From positions 1 to 64,000 of the forward strand of contig CASFZG010000005.1 in assembly GCA_949299135.1 (NCBI GenBank): a stretch of DNA of 64,000 nt. The letters run 5' to 3'. The translations under genes and the position numbers were made by a program. A model generated the notes under the pieces. That model was not told where the DNA came from and did not search any database. It saw only the letters and a program-made list of their open reading frames with translations. Source of the DNA: an uncultured Phascolarctobacterium sp. (GTDB lineage: Bacteria; Bacillota; Negativicutes; Acidaminococcales; Acidaminococcaceae). The number at the start of each line of letters is the position of its first letter. The first letter of the stretch is position 1. Below, piece by piece: positions 1 through 8,116 of this stretch.

Positions 1-60
1 CAGTCCCTCCGTTGGAGGGCTAACCGCCTACCGTTATGGCAGCACATTTGCTTTATTATA
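1..60 (-). promoter_or_regulatory. Probable leader of a fourth Hol-Tox small-toxin mRNA, cut by the window edge
   Basis: Read on the minus strand this stretch ends in a short hairpin (CCCTCC-AAC-GGAGGG) running off the window edge. The same order of elements (a CC..GG hairpin, then a GGTT/CCTCC block, then a GGAGG hairpin serving as ribosome binding site) precedes the small toxin genes at 40365-40439 and 48042-48119. The toxin ORF itself would lie to the left of base 1 and is not seen, so this is inference from leader resemblance. Confidence 0.35.
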
Positions 61-91
61 ATAACAGAAAAATATAAACCTGTAAAGATAC

Positions 92-127
92 AAAAAGCGT
101 GTTTTGCAAAATGCAAAGCACGCTTAA
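92..127 (-). terminator. Intrinsic terminator of the MATE gene
   Basis: Directly after the MATE stop codon, the minus strand reads AAGCGTG..., a loop, ...CACGCTT followed by a T run. The stem is AAGCGTG/CACGCTT extended by TTTGCA/TGCAAA pairing. Confidence 0.75.
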
Positions 128-131
128 TTTT

Positions 132-1457
132 TTACTTATTATACCTTTTATAAACAAGCTGTGCCGCTATTGCAGTCAACAGTTCAGCTATCCAGAAGGC
201 GTGCCATACGCCCTGCGCGCCGAAGTATTTGCTTAACAGCCACGCTGCCGGTATTATTACCACCACATAGCGCAGCAGCGATATTACAAGCGACGGCAGG
301 CCTTTGCCCAGGCCTTCCAGCGCACCGCAGGCCGTTACGCTTACTGCCGATACGATAAACCCTGCGCAGATTATCCGCAGCGCCTGCGCGCCTGCTTCGA
401 CGGTGACGGCGTTATCCGTAAACATGGCAATCAGCACATCCGGCACCAGCAGGCAAATTGCCGTGCCTGCCAGCATAATGCCGGCGTTCATCACCAGCGT
501 GGTATTGTAAATTGCCTTTACGCGCCCATGCTCGCCCGCGCCGTAGTTAAAGCCAATCAGCGGGCGCATGCCCTGAATAATGCCGTTGGCGGGCAGGTAC
601 AAAAATGTTTGCAGCTTGTAGTAAATGCCCAGCACCACGATGTAGCTTTGCGAAAACGCCGCTAAAATTGTGTTCAGCGAAGATACCAACAGCGACGGCA
701 GGGCAAGGTTCAGCGTTGCCGGTATGCCGATGGCGTACAGTTTAAAATCAAGCCCCGCATCACGCGTTAAATAGCGGCGGCTTAACTTAATGCGCAGCGG
801 GTAGTTTTTATACACAAACAGGTAAATGGCAAGCGTCGTTATCTGCCCTATGCCCGTTGCCACGGCCGCGCCTTCTATCCCCCATTTGGGGAACGGCCCG
901 ATGCCGAAAATTAAAAGCGGGTCTAAAATGATGTTGACGATGCAGCCCGCCATCAGCGCAATCATTGTTACCTTCATGTTGCCGACTGCCTGAAAGATTT
1001 TTTCAAACGCCAGACCCAGCATGATTATCAGCGAAAAGCTGAAGGCGATGTTGGAATAGCGCACGCCCATGTCGATAACCGCAGCGTTATCCGTAAAAGC
1101 GGCCAAAAACTTTGGCATTACGGCAATGCACAACACCATCAGCACCACGCCGTGCAGGGCAGAAAGCGCCATGCCATGCACCGCCGCGCGGTTGGCAGTT
1201 TCGCCTTCGCCCGCGCCGAGGTAATAGGCAATAAGCGCGTTAATGCCCACGCCGAAGCCGATGCTGACGGCGTTGATGAAGTTCTGCACCGGGAAAACCA
1301 GCGACAGTGCCGTCATGGCGTCCTCGCTGATTTGCGCGACGAAAAAACTGTCTACTATATTATAGAGCGAATTGACCATCATGCTGATGACCATGGGCAG
1401 CGCCATGGCGGTTATCAGTGGCAGGACGGGTTCTTCCTTCATAAAATTTTCGTTCAT
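132..1457 (-). CDS. MATE family efflux transporter
   Basis: A 441-residue polytopic membrane protein of the multidrug and toxin extrusion family, expected to export cationic drugs or metabolites by sodium or proton antiport in the inner membrane. It begins with the typical LITAMALPMVISMMVNSLYN segment and shows about twelve hydrophobic helices in two similar halves. The frame is open 26 codons further upstream, but I place the start at 1457 because GGAGGT lies just before that ATG and because the upstream part is occupied by a leader terminator. A second, distant MATE gene lies at 43145-44500. The substrate cannot be told from sequence. Confidence 0.85.
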   Translation of the reverse strand: MNENFMKEEPVLPLITAMALPMVISMMVNSLYNIVDSFFVAQISEDAMTALSLVFPVQNFINAVSIGFGVGINALIAYYLGAGEGETANRAAVHGMALSALHGVVLMVLCIAVMPKFLAAFTDNAAVIDMGVRYSNIAFSFSLIIMLGLAFEKIFQAVGNMKVTMIALMAGCIVNIILDPLLIFGIGPFPKWGIEGAAVATGIGQITTLAIYLFVYKNYPLRIKLSRRYLTRDAGLDFKLYAIGIPATLNLALPSLLVSSLNTILAAFSQSYIVVLGIYYKLQTFLYLPANGIIQGMRPLIGFNYGAGEHGRVKAIYNTTLVMNAGIMLAGTAICLLVPDVLIAMFTDNAVTVEAGAQALRIICAGFIVSAVSVTACGALEGLGKGLPSLVISLLRYVVVIIPAAWLLSKYFGAQGVWHAFWIAELLTAIAAQLVYKRYNK

Positions 1458-1469
1458 AATACCTCCAAC

Positions 1470-1506
1470 AAAAAACCACACAGCGCCCGTTAAGGCGGCT
1501 GTGTGG
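1470..1506 (-). terminator. Leader terminator (attenuator) in front of the MATE gene
   Basis: On the minus strand a strong hairpin (CCACACAG...CTGTGTGG) is followed at once by six T, then by the GGAGG ribosome binding site of the MATE gene. The promoter lies about 60 bases upstream, so transcripts must read through this terminator. This arrangement fits conditional antitermination, but no sensor is proven. Confidence 0.6.
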
Positions 1507-1562
1507 CGAAAAGTGGCAGAGCCAGAAAAATCCACAACGAATTTTAGTATTCAGCTTATAAA

Positions 1563-1591
1563 AATATAACATACCCGCCGCAGGCTGTCAA
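1563..1591 (-). promoter_or_regulatory. Sigma-70 type promoter of the MATE gene
   Basis: Minus strand: TTGACA (1586-1591), 17-bp spacer, TATATT (1563-1568). Initiation near 1555 gives a leader of about 100 nt containing the attenuator hairpin. Confidence 0.7.
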
Positions 1592-1600
1592 CGGCAAATT

Positions 1601-1626
1601 AAAACCCCGGCGGCGGAGCACCGGGG
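1601..1626 (-). terminator. Terminator of the BASS transporter gene
   Basis: Minus strand hairpin CCCCGG...CCGGGG followed by TTTTAATTT, about 100 bases after the BASS stop codon. Confidence 0.6.
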
Positions 1627-1727
1627 CCGGGGGAGATGATAGCTGCTTAAGGTGCAGCTTTATATGTTTTTAAGTCCGAACAAAATCCCTTATTTTAGGC
1701 TGTGTATCTGCGCCGCGGCGCGATTAT

Positions 1728-2705
1728 TCAGTCAGCAAATTCCGGTTTGGCAAGCGGTGCGGCAGCCTGCTCTTTTTTGGAAGCGCGTGCCGCAAAGACG
1801 GAGGCTAACAGCGAACCGGTGGTCTGGTGAACAACACCTGCGATTGCGCCCGGGATTGCTGCCATTGCCGTAAAGTGCAGCGTGCCCAGCGAGCAGGCCA
1901 GTGCGGAGTTCTGCATGCCGACTTCCAGCATAACGGTGGTGCGCTGCGCGTCGCCCATGCCGGCCTGTTTGGCAAGCAGCCAGCCAAGCGCGTAACCGCC
2001 GAGGTTTTGCAGCACAACTGCCATTACCATCACCCAGCCGAGTTCGATGATTTTAGCGCCGTTTAAGGCAACCATTGCGCCCATGATGGACAGTACGCTG
2101 AACGCGGAAACCAGCACAAGCACTTTGGAGAATTTAACGACGAAGTTATCACCGACCAGTTTGTGAACGAAGATGCCGAGCACGATGGGCACTAAGATTA
2201 CCTGCGCCACGGATTTGAGCATTGCAAGGAAGGAAACTTCAACCCACTGGCCTGCCAGCACCCAAGTAAGGAACGGGGTCAGCACCGGTGCAAGCAGCGT
2301 GGTTGCCGTGGTAAGGCACACCGACAGGGTAACATCGCCTTTGGCAAGATAGGTCATTACGTTGGAAGCCGTGCCGCCCGGCGTGGTGCCGAGAAGAATC
2401 ATGCCGATGGCAAGTTCGGGCGGAAGCTCAAACGCAACGGTAAGCACATAAGCAAGTGCCGGCATGATGGTGAACTGGCCTACGCAGCCGAAGAACACAT
2501 CTTTGGGGCGCTGGAACACAAGTGCAAAATCGCTGGCGCGCAGCGTCATGCCCATGCCGAACATGATGACCGAAAGCAAAAGCACCGTTTTGGAAGCCGC
2601 CCAGGTAAACGCCTGCGGCTGGAAGAACGCGGCCACAACGACCGCAACCACAATGTAAGTAAGGTTTTTGCCTACAAATTCTGCCAGTTTGTTCAGTACA
2701 TTCAT
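1728..2705 (-). CDS. BASS family sodium symporter (bile acid/2-keto acid type)
   Basis: A 325-residue protein with about nine to ten membrane segments. Residues 106-124 carry the family hallmark GTTPGGTASNVMTYLAKGD, which forms part of the sodium and substrate site in bile-acid:sodium symporter homologues. Bacterial members include PanS (ketopantoate), and plant members carry pyruvate and other 2-oxo acids, so a small organic acid is a likelier substrate than bile acid. The gene stands alone behind a T-box leader (2781-3075), which implies that transcription rises when a particular tRNA is uncharged. The ATG at 2705 has a moderate purine-rich site (GGAGT) upstream. Confidence 0.85.
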   Translation of the reverse strand: MNVLNKLAEFVGKNLTYIVVAVVVAAFFQPQAFTWAASKTVLLLSVIMFGMGMTLRASDFALVFQRPKDVFFGCVGQFTIMPALAYVLTVAFELPPELAIGMILLGTTPGGTASNVMTYLAKGDVTLSVCLTTATTLLAPVLTPFLTWVLAGQWVEVSFLAMLKSVAQVILVPIVLGIFVHKLVGDNFVVKFSKVLVLVSAFSVLSIMGAMVALNGAKIIELGWVMVMAVVLQNLGGYALGWLLAKQAGMGDAQRTTVMLEVGMQNSALACSLGTLHFTAMAAIPGAIAGVVHQTTGSLLASVFAARASKKEQAAAPLAKPEFAD

Positions 2706-2780
2706 TTTTCATTACTCCTTTGTTGTAAAAAATTTTTGCCAATAACAAACCGGCGATTGTAAGCTTTTTACCAACAAAAA

Positions 2781-3075
2781 AGGCTTTGCCTCTTTTGTAA
2801 GAGACAAAGCCGATAGCTCTGCGGTACCACTCTTATTGCTGCTTAAAAAGCAGCCGCTTTACCGGCATCACCGAAAGCTTCACAGCTGACGTTCAATGCC
2901 TGACGCTGTAACGGTCGTCCTCCGGCCGCGCTTACACAGGTTCAAACCCTTCAGGCGGCAGCTCATGGGGGATTTTCATAAAGTGCTTTGATCTTATCTC
3001 TCAGCATATGATAAGTTCTCTGGAATCTGGGCTTACCTTACTACTTTTCCCAATCAACGCAATTTGTTATTTGAT
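2781..3075 (-). ncRNA. T-box leader riboswitch upstream of the BASS gene
   Basis: Read on the minus strand, the conserved T-box core AAGAGTGGTACCGC lies at 2821-2834, followed by a terminator (GGCTTTG...CAAAGCC then T6, 2781-2812). The 5' part has the Stem I start GATTGGGAAAAGTAGTAAGG with the AGTA loop-E motif. On the 3' side of the specifier loop the bases GAAAATCCCC (around 2965-2977) allow ATC (Ile) or AAT (Asn). The antiterminator bulge is TGGT, which pairs with a tRNA ending ACCA (discriminator A); bacterial tRNA-Ile has A73 and tRNA-Asn usually G73, so Ile is the better reading. The specifier is not proven without folding. Confidence 0.88.
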
Positions 3076-3081
3076 GAGCTT

Positions 3082-3110
3082 ATTATAATAAGCGTTTAAC
3101 GCCTTGTCAA
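3082..3110 (-). promoter_or_regulatory. Promoter of the T-box/BASS transcript
   Basis: Minus strand TTGACA (3105-3110), 17-bp spacer, TATAAT (3082-3087): a perfect consensus, as expected where control is exerted by transcription attenuation rather than initiation. Confidence 0.85.
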
Positions 3111-3205
3111 CACTTTCCGCACAAAATTTTTACAATTTTATTTTTTATTGTGAATTAAGCGCAAAAAATGTAACATGCGTTACAGCACGGCAAATTTTAA
3201 GCCGT

Positions 3206-3832
3206 TTAATTTTTACCGGTGTCCACCGGATTATTTTTTTCTTCAGCCGCTTCTTCCTTCTTTTTGGGCGGCTTTTTGTTGTATTCCTGCATAACGGCGT
3301 CCATGTCGCCCTTCAGCCACAGCTCGACGGCGTCCGCCATTTTGCTCACGGCTTCATCGATAAGCGCCTGTTCTTCCTTGCCGAAGCGGTGCAGCACATG
3401 CCCGATAACGGCTTTGGCGTTGCGTTCCGGGTGGCCTATGCCGATTTTAAAACGCGGAAAATCGCCCGTGCCGAGATGCTGCTGGATGGATTTAATGCCG
3501 TTGTGCCCGCCCGCGCTGCCTTTACGGCGCACGCGCAGCTGGCCGCAGGGCAAATCAAGGTCGTCCTGGATAACGGCGATATCCTCCGGCGCGATGTTGT
3601 AAAAATTGGCGAAAGCGCCGACTGCTTCGCCGCTTAAATTCATGTAGGTTGTCGGTTTAATCAAAAAAACTTTTTCCGGCGTGCGGTATTCGGCGCACAT
3701 GGCGCTGCGCTCGTTCTTCCATGCGGTAATGCCCCAGCGCTTTGCCAGCTCGTCGGCCACCATAAAGCCGATGTTGTGGCGCGTGCCTTCGTATTCCTTA
3801 CCGATGTTGCCAAGTCCTGCAATCAGTTTCAT
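3206..3832 (-). CDS. pth: Peptidyl-tRNA hydrolase
   Basis: Cytosolic enzyme that cleaves the ester bond of peptidyl-tRNAs released from stalled ribosomes. All family landmarks are visible: GLGN with Asn9, the catalytic His19 in TRHNIGF, Asn65 in YMNLSG, Asp90/Asp91 in IQDDLDLP and Asn111 in GGHNGIKS. At 208 residues it is slightly longer than the usual 185-195 because of a lysine/glutamate-rich C-terminal tail (KKPPKKKEEAAEEK), probably disordered. It lies downstream of prs in the common glmU-prs-pth order, but a terminator separates it from prs, so it may also have its own promoter. Confidence 0.95.
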   Translation of the reverse strand: MKLIAGLGNIGKEYEGTRHNIGFMVADELAKRWGITAWKNERSAMCAEYRTPEKVFLIKPTTYMNLSGEAVGAFANFYNIAPEDIAVIQDDLDLPCGQLRVRRKGSAGGHNGIKSIQQHLGTGDFPRFKIGIGHPERNAKAVIGHVLHRFGKEEQALIDEAVSKMADAVELWLKGDMDAVMQEYNKKPPKKKEEAAEEKNNPVDTGKN

Positions 3833-3850
3833 AAAATCTCCTTAATGCAA

Positions 3851-3881
3851 AAATAAGGCCCGCCGCGCCTGCGGCAGGCCC
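3851..3881 (-). terminator. Terminator after prs
   Basis: Minus strand GGCCTGCCGC-AGGC-GCGGCGGGCC followed by TTATTTTT, between prs and pth. Confidence 0.7.
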
Positions 3882-3891
3882 TTTGTGTTTA

Positions 3892-4851
3892 TTATTTATG
3901 TTTTTCAAACAGCTGGCTTACAGACCACTGGTTGTAAATGCGCAGAATGGTTTCTGCTAAGATAGGCGCAATGGAAAGCACTTTGATTTTGGGGTGCTTT
4001 TTGCTGGGCGGCAGCGGAATGGTGTTGGTAACAACAACTTCGGTAATATCCGACTGCGCAATGCGGCTTACTGCCGGGTCCGTCAAAATCGGGTGCGTGC
4101 AGCATGCGTAAATTTCTTTAGCGCCGAATTTTTTAACGGCTTTGGCTGCTTCAACCAAAGAGCCTGCCGTATCAATCATATCGTCAACAAGCACTGCCGT
4201 TTTGCCTTCAACATTGCCGATGAGGTTCATAACTTCGGCAACGCCCGGTTCCGGACGGCGTTTATCAATAATGGCCATACCGCAGCCGAGGCGTTCTGCC
4301 ATCGTGCGGGCACGGCTTACGCCGCCAAGGTCAGGAGATACAACAATGAGGTCGTCTAAATTTTTGCTCTTAATGTATTCCGCCAGAATCGGCTGCCCGG
4401 GCATATGGTCAAACGGTACGTTGAAGAAGCCCTGAATCTGTGCAGCGTGCAGGTCGATGGTAACAACGCGGGTAATGCCGGCGGTTTCCAGAAGGTCTGC
4501 CATTAATTTAGCGGTAATAGGTTCACGGCCGCGGGCCTTGCGGTCCTGGCGCGCATAGCCATAGTAAGGGATAACTGCGGTGATATGTGCGGCGGAAGCG
4601 CGTTTGAAGGCGTCAGCCATAATCAAAAGCTCCATTACGTTATCGTTAACGATAGGGCCGCAGGTAGGCTGAACAATAAAGATGTCCTTGCCGCGGACGC
4701 TTTCGTTAATCATAACCTGCACTTCGCCGTTGTTAAAACGGTTGATAACGGCATCGCCGACGGTAGTACCGAGATTTTCGGCAATCTCGCGTGCCAGGTC
4801 GGGGTTGGCGTTACCGGTAAAAATCCTCATTCTGCTCTCATCTGACAACAT
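3892..4851 (-). CDS. prs: Ribose-phosphate pyrophosphokinase (PRPP synthetase)
   Basis: Makes 5-phosphoribosyl 1-pyrophosphate from ribose 5-phosphate and ATP for purine, pyrimidine, NAD, histidine and tryptophan synthesis. Visible motifs are FTGNANPDLA at the N-terminus, the metal-binding DLHAAQIQGFF segment and the PRPP-binding loop VLVDDMIDTAGS. I choose the ATG at 4851 (319 residues) because it lies 9 bases after GGAGG; ATGs at 4857 and 4872 are too close to or upstream of that site. The enzyme would supply PRPP for upp, which lies elsewhere in this window. A 12-bp sequence is repeated in the promoter region and again over the ribosome binding site. Confidence 0.95.
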   Translation of the reverse strand: MLSDESRMRIFTGNANPDLAREIAENLGTTVGDAVINRFNNGEVQVMINESVRGKDIFIVQPTCGPIVNDNVMELLIMADAFKRASAAHITAVIPYYGYARQDRKARGREPITAKLMADLLETAGITRVVTIDLHAAQIQGFFNVPFDHMPGQPILAEYIKSKNLDDLIVVSPDLGGVSRARTMAERLGCGMAIIDKRRPEPGVAEVMNLIGNVEGKTAVLVDDMIDTAGSLVEAAKAVKKFGAKEIYACCTHPILTDPAVSRIAQSDITEVVVTNTIPLPPSKKHPKIKVLSIAPILAETILRIYNQWSVSQLFEKHK

Positions 4852-4863
4852 GGTCATATACCT

Positions 4864-4950
4864 CCAAGTCAATTAGTCTGTACTGCCTGAAATTTTTTAC
4901 CTTATAGATATAGTATACAACTTTTTACGCAGTTTTAACAAGTCAATTAG
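4864..4950 (-). repeat. 12-bp direct repeat in the prs leader
   Basis: CTAATTGACTTG (minus strand) occurs at 4939-4950, near the presumed promoter, and exactly again at 4864-4875, running into the GGAGG of prs. Between them lies TATACT as a candidate -10. It could be a paired operator or chance; no known motif was recognised. Confidence 0.4.
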
Positions 4951-4959
4951 CAAAATTTA

Positions 4960-6330
4960 TCAGTCTTCGCGCTGTTTTGCCGCCCAGCCTTCAATATTTT
5001 TCTGTTTGGCGCGGGCAATGCCAAGCGCGTCGGCGGGAACTTCCTTGGTAATGGTGGAGCCTGCGCCGACATAAGCGCCGTCGCCGATGGTAACGGGCGC
5101 AACCAGATTGCTGTTGCAGCCGATAAACGCGTCGTTGCCGATGGTGGTACGGTGTTTCTTTTTGCCGTCGTAGTTAACCATAATGCAGCCGCAGCCGATG
5201 TTTACGCCGCTGCCGATGTCGCTGTCGCCGATGTAGGAAAGGTGCGGCAGCTTGGTGCCGTAGCCGACGTGGGAATTTTTAACTTCGATGAAGTTGCCGA
5301 TTTTAACTTTTTCTTCCAGCACGGTATCGGGGCGCAGGTGTACATAAGGCCCCATAACAACCTTGTTTTTCACAACGCAGTCGTGCCCGTAGGTAAACTG
5401 CATTTCCACTTCGTCGCCAACTTTTACGTTAGTCAGGCGCACGGAAGGCCCGATTACGCAGTCACTGCCGATTTCGGTTGCGCCTTCCAGCCATGTATAC
5501 GGGTAAATAACGGTGTCGCTCCCGACTTTTACGTCCTCGCCCACAAAGGTGCTGGCGGGGTCCATAACAGTTACGCCGCTGTCCATCAGTCTGCCCAGCA
5601 CGCGCTCACGCAGTTCCGCTTCGGCTTCTGCCAGCTGGCGGCGGCTGTTTACGCCCATCACCATGGCATTATCCGCCGTAACGGCGGCGCCTACTTTTTT
5701 GCCCATGCCGTTCAGTTTGGAAAGCACGTCCGTCAAATAATATTCGCCCTGAGCGTTGTCGTTGGTCAAAGTGTGCAGCACTTCAAACAACAGCGGCGCT
5801 TCAAAGCAGAAAATACCGGTGTTGATTTCGGTAATGGCTTTCTGTTCCGGCGTTGCGTCCTTTTCTTCCACAATGCCTGCCACATTGCCTTCGCTGTTGC
5901 GGATAATGCGCCCGTAGCCGTAAGGATTGGGCATCATGGCGGTCAGTACGGTAGCAGCAGCACCGCTCTGTACATGTTCCTCGTAAAATTTACGCAGCTC
6001 GCCCGCATCCAAAAGCGGAGTATCGCCGCACAGCACCATTACAGTGCCGTTAAAATCTTTCAGTTCGTTTTCAGCCTGCATCACGGCGTGGCCGGTGCCA
6101 AGCTGTTCTTTTTGGTATACGCTTACGGCCTGGCTGCCGATGAGCTCATTAACAAGCTCTGCGCAGTGGCCGGTGATAACTACTTTTTTAGCCGCGCCTG
6201 CACCGGTTGCAGCGTCAAGCACTCTTTGCAGCATGGCTTTGCCGCCAACCTTGTGCAAAACCTTCGGCAATTTGGATTTCATGCGGGTGCCCATACCGGC
6301 AGCTAAAATTACAGCAACAAGTTCTGACAA
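4960..6330 (-). CDS. glmU: Bifunctional N-acetylglucosamine-1-phosphate uridyltransferase/glucosamine-1-phosphate acetyltransferase
   Basis: Makes UDP-GlcNAc, the precursor of peptidoglycan and lipopolysaccharide and the substrate of the wecB product found here. The N-terminal half has the nucleotidyltransferase signature LAAGMGTRMKSKLPK (residues 10-24) and LCGDTPLL; the C-terminal half is a left-handed beta-helix of hexapeptide repeats, with HLRPDTVL and GCGCIMVNYDGK at the acetyltransferase site. Its 456 residues match the family. It follows the GntR gene by 17 bases and precedes prs. Confidence 0.96.
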   Translation of the reverse strand: MSELVAVILAAGMGTRMKSKLPKVLHKVGGKAMLQRVLDAATGAGAAKKVVITGHCAELVNELIGSQAVSVYQKEQLGTGHAVMQAENELKDFNGTVMVLCGDTPLLDAGELRKFYEEHVQSGAAATVLTAMMPNPYGYGRIIRNSEGNVAGIVEEKDATPEQKAITEINTGIFCFEAPLLFEVLHTLTNDNAQGEYYLTDVLSKLNGMGKKVGAAVTADNAMVMGVNSRRQLAEAEAELRERVLGRLMDSGVTVMDPASTFVGEDVKVGSDTVIYPYTWLEGATEIGSDCVIGPSVRLTNVKVGDEVEMQFTYGHDCVVKNKVVMGPYVHLRPDTVLEEKVKIGNFIEVKNSHVGYGTKLPHLSYIGDSDIGSGVNIGCGCIMVNYDGKKKHRTTIGNDAFIGCNSNLVAPVTIGDGAYVGAGSTITKEVPADALGIARAKQKNIEGWAAKQRED

Positions 6331-6347
6331 TTTTTATACCCCTTTTC

Positions 6348-7040
6348 TTATTTTCTCTTGCGCTCTGCGCTTTCCAGCATATCCTTCAGCAGAGTGTGTT
6401 CGGCGTTTTCCATATGGATGCGCGCCGCGTTCTGCGCCCTGTCAACGTCGTGGGCGGCAATGCTGTCCACCAGCAGGCGGTGTTCTTCCATCGTGTTGCG
6501 CAAACGCCCCGGGTACATCATCGAGCGGCGGCGGATTACGGTAATCTGCTCGCGCAGGTTGTTGATGATACCTGCTAATCTGCCGTTGCGGCTTGCCTTA
6601 TACAAAACATCGTGGAAAGCGGTGTCGATTTCTACAATTTTTTCAATGTTTCCGTCTTCAATATGCTGCCCAATTTCCACCAGCAGACGCTGCATGGTTT
6701 CCAGCTCCTCGTCGCTGATGCGCTCGGCAGCAAGCCCTGCGGCCAAAACCTCAAGGCTGGTGCGGATTTCGTAAACTTCGTTGATATCTTTAATGGAAAT
6801 ATCGGCCACATAAGTGCCGCGGCGCGGTATCATTACCACAAAGCCTTCCAGTTCCAGCTTGCGGATAGCCTCGCGCACGGGGGTACGGCTGACGCCCATT
6901 TCGTCAGCAAGCTGAATTTCCATCAGGCGCTCGCCCGGGCTGAAAACGCCGTCAACAATCGCCTGGCGGATGGTTTCGCATACCAGCTCGCGCAGCGGCC
7001 TGTAACTGTCAAGCTGAATAGGGCTCAAATGTCCGCTCAT
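6348..7040 (-). CDS. GntR family transcriptional regulator, FCD (FadR) subfamily
   Basis: A 230-residue DNA-binding protein. Residues about 12-75 form a winged helix-turn-helix with the typical GVSRTPVREAIRKLELEG; residues about 90-220 are the all-helical FCD ligand domain, with the acidic/His residues (Asp in EIDTAFHDVLY, His in RIHMENAEH) that usually hold a metal and a carboxylate ligand. The ATG follows the ispE stop codon directly, with GGAG inside ispE, so it is translated with ispE. Whether it regulates this operon or a distant one cannot be told. Confidence 0.88.
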   Translation of the reverse strand: MSGHLSPIQLDSYRPLRELVCETIRQAIVDGVFSPGERLMEIQLADEMGVSRTPVREAIRKLELEGFVVMIPRRGTYVADISIKDINEVYEIRTSLEVLAAGLAAERISDEELETMQRLLVEIGQHIEDGNIEKIVEIDTAFHDVLYKASRNGRLAGIINNLREQITVIRRRSMMYPGRLRNTMEEHRLLVDSIAAHDVDRAQNAARIHMENAEHTLLKDMLESAERKRK

Positions 7041-7904
7041 TTATATTACACTCCTTTGTACTGTATGGGCGATGGCTGTTTCAAAGTCATCTGCCGCAAG
7101 TGTTTTAAGTATTTTTTCCGCCGTCTGCGTGTCTTTTGCAATGGCAAACACGGTCGGCCCGCTGCCGCTCATCAGCGCGTAATCCGCACCGGCGGCCAGC
7201 ATTTTTTGTTTTATGGCGTCTACCGCCGGATATTTGGCGCAGGTTACGCCTTCCAGCGCGTTGCCCATGCCGGGCAGCGGCAGTTTGGCACCGCCTTTTT
7301 GCAGCGCTGCGGTTAAGGCTTTAACGTCCGGGTGCTGCGGGTTTGCCAAAGCATCAAACTCGCGGTACACCCACGCGGTGGATACGGCAATTTTAGGCTT
7401 GGCCAGAACGATTACCGTTTCTTCCGGCGAAGGCAGTACTGTTAAATCCGTGCCGCGTCCTTCGGACAGCTGCGTGCCGCCTGCAATGCAAAACGGTACG
7501 TCACTGCCGATTTCTGCCGCCAGCGTTTCAAGCTCCGTAACGCTTAAACCAAGCTGCCACAAACGGTTCAGCCCGCGCAGCACTGCCGCCGCGTCGCTGC
7601 TGCCGCCTGCAAGCCCCGCCGCCATAAAAATGCGCTTGTCCAGCGTTATTTTTACATCCGGCTTCTGACCAAAACGGCTTGCCATCAGCATGGCAGCCTT
7701 CCACGCAAGGTTGGTGTCGTCGCAGGGCAAATCGTCCTTACCCGTTACCACGCAAAGCCCGTCGTGCGGCTCCAGCGTAACGGTATCGGCAAGGCTGACG
7801 CTCTGCATTACCATGCACACCTCGTGGTAACCGTCCGGGCGCGTGCCCAAAACGTCCAGCCCCAGATTTATTTTGGCATAAGCTGTTTCTGTAAATTTTT
7901 CCAT
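7041..7904 (-). CDS. ispE: 4-diphosphocytidyl-2-C-methyl-D-erythritol kinase
   Basis: Phosphorylates CDP-methylerythritol in the MEP route to isoprenoids, so the organism very likely makes undecaprenyl carriers by this pathway. It is a GHMP kinase: YAKINLGLDVLG at the N-terminus, the ATP loop AAGLAGGSSDAAAVLRG, and GSGPTVFAI near the C-terminus. An open frame extends 44 codons further, but MEKFTETAYAKINLGL with AGGGA just upstream is the natural start, giving 287 residues. Confidence 0.94.
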   Translation of the reverse strand: MEKFTETAYAKINLGLDVLGTRPDGYHEVCMVMQSVSLADTVTLEPHDGLCVVTGKDDLPCDDTNLAWKAAMLMASRFGQKPDVKITLDKRIFMAAGLAGGSSDAAAVLRGLNRLWQLGLSVTELETLAAEIGSDVPFCIAGGTQLSEGRGTDLTVLPSPEETVIVLAKPKIAVSTAWVYREFDALANPQHPDVKALTAALQKGGAKLPLPGMGNALEGVTCAKYPAVDAIKQKMLAAGADYALMSGSGPTVFAIAKDTQTAEKILKTLAADDFETAIAHTVQRSVI

Positions 7905-8116
7905 AAACATCCCTGTCAATTCAAAATTCTGTATACAATATATTTTACCATAATTTAAGGCGCTTTGCTTTAGATGAAAGCAAAAAGTTATAAAAAATTT
8001 TAAATCTATTTTAAAATTTCTGTTCTTTTTTGCCAAAATTGCCGCCCTTCAATTCCTTTTTTGCGCAAAAAATGATAAGATTATAACAGTTAATCTAATT
8101 TTTTAAGGAGCGCACC

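Noticed and set aside
4960-4990. PyrR or purine riboswitch before prs
   Set aside because: The glmU-prs gap is under 110 bases and shows no aptamer core; only a simple promoter and a 12-bp repeat are visible.
5152-6306. 384-codon plus-strand frame opposite glmU
   Set aside because: Shadow of glmU: codon bias of GC-rich genes keeps the opposite frame open. No domain is recognisable.
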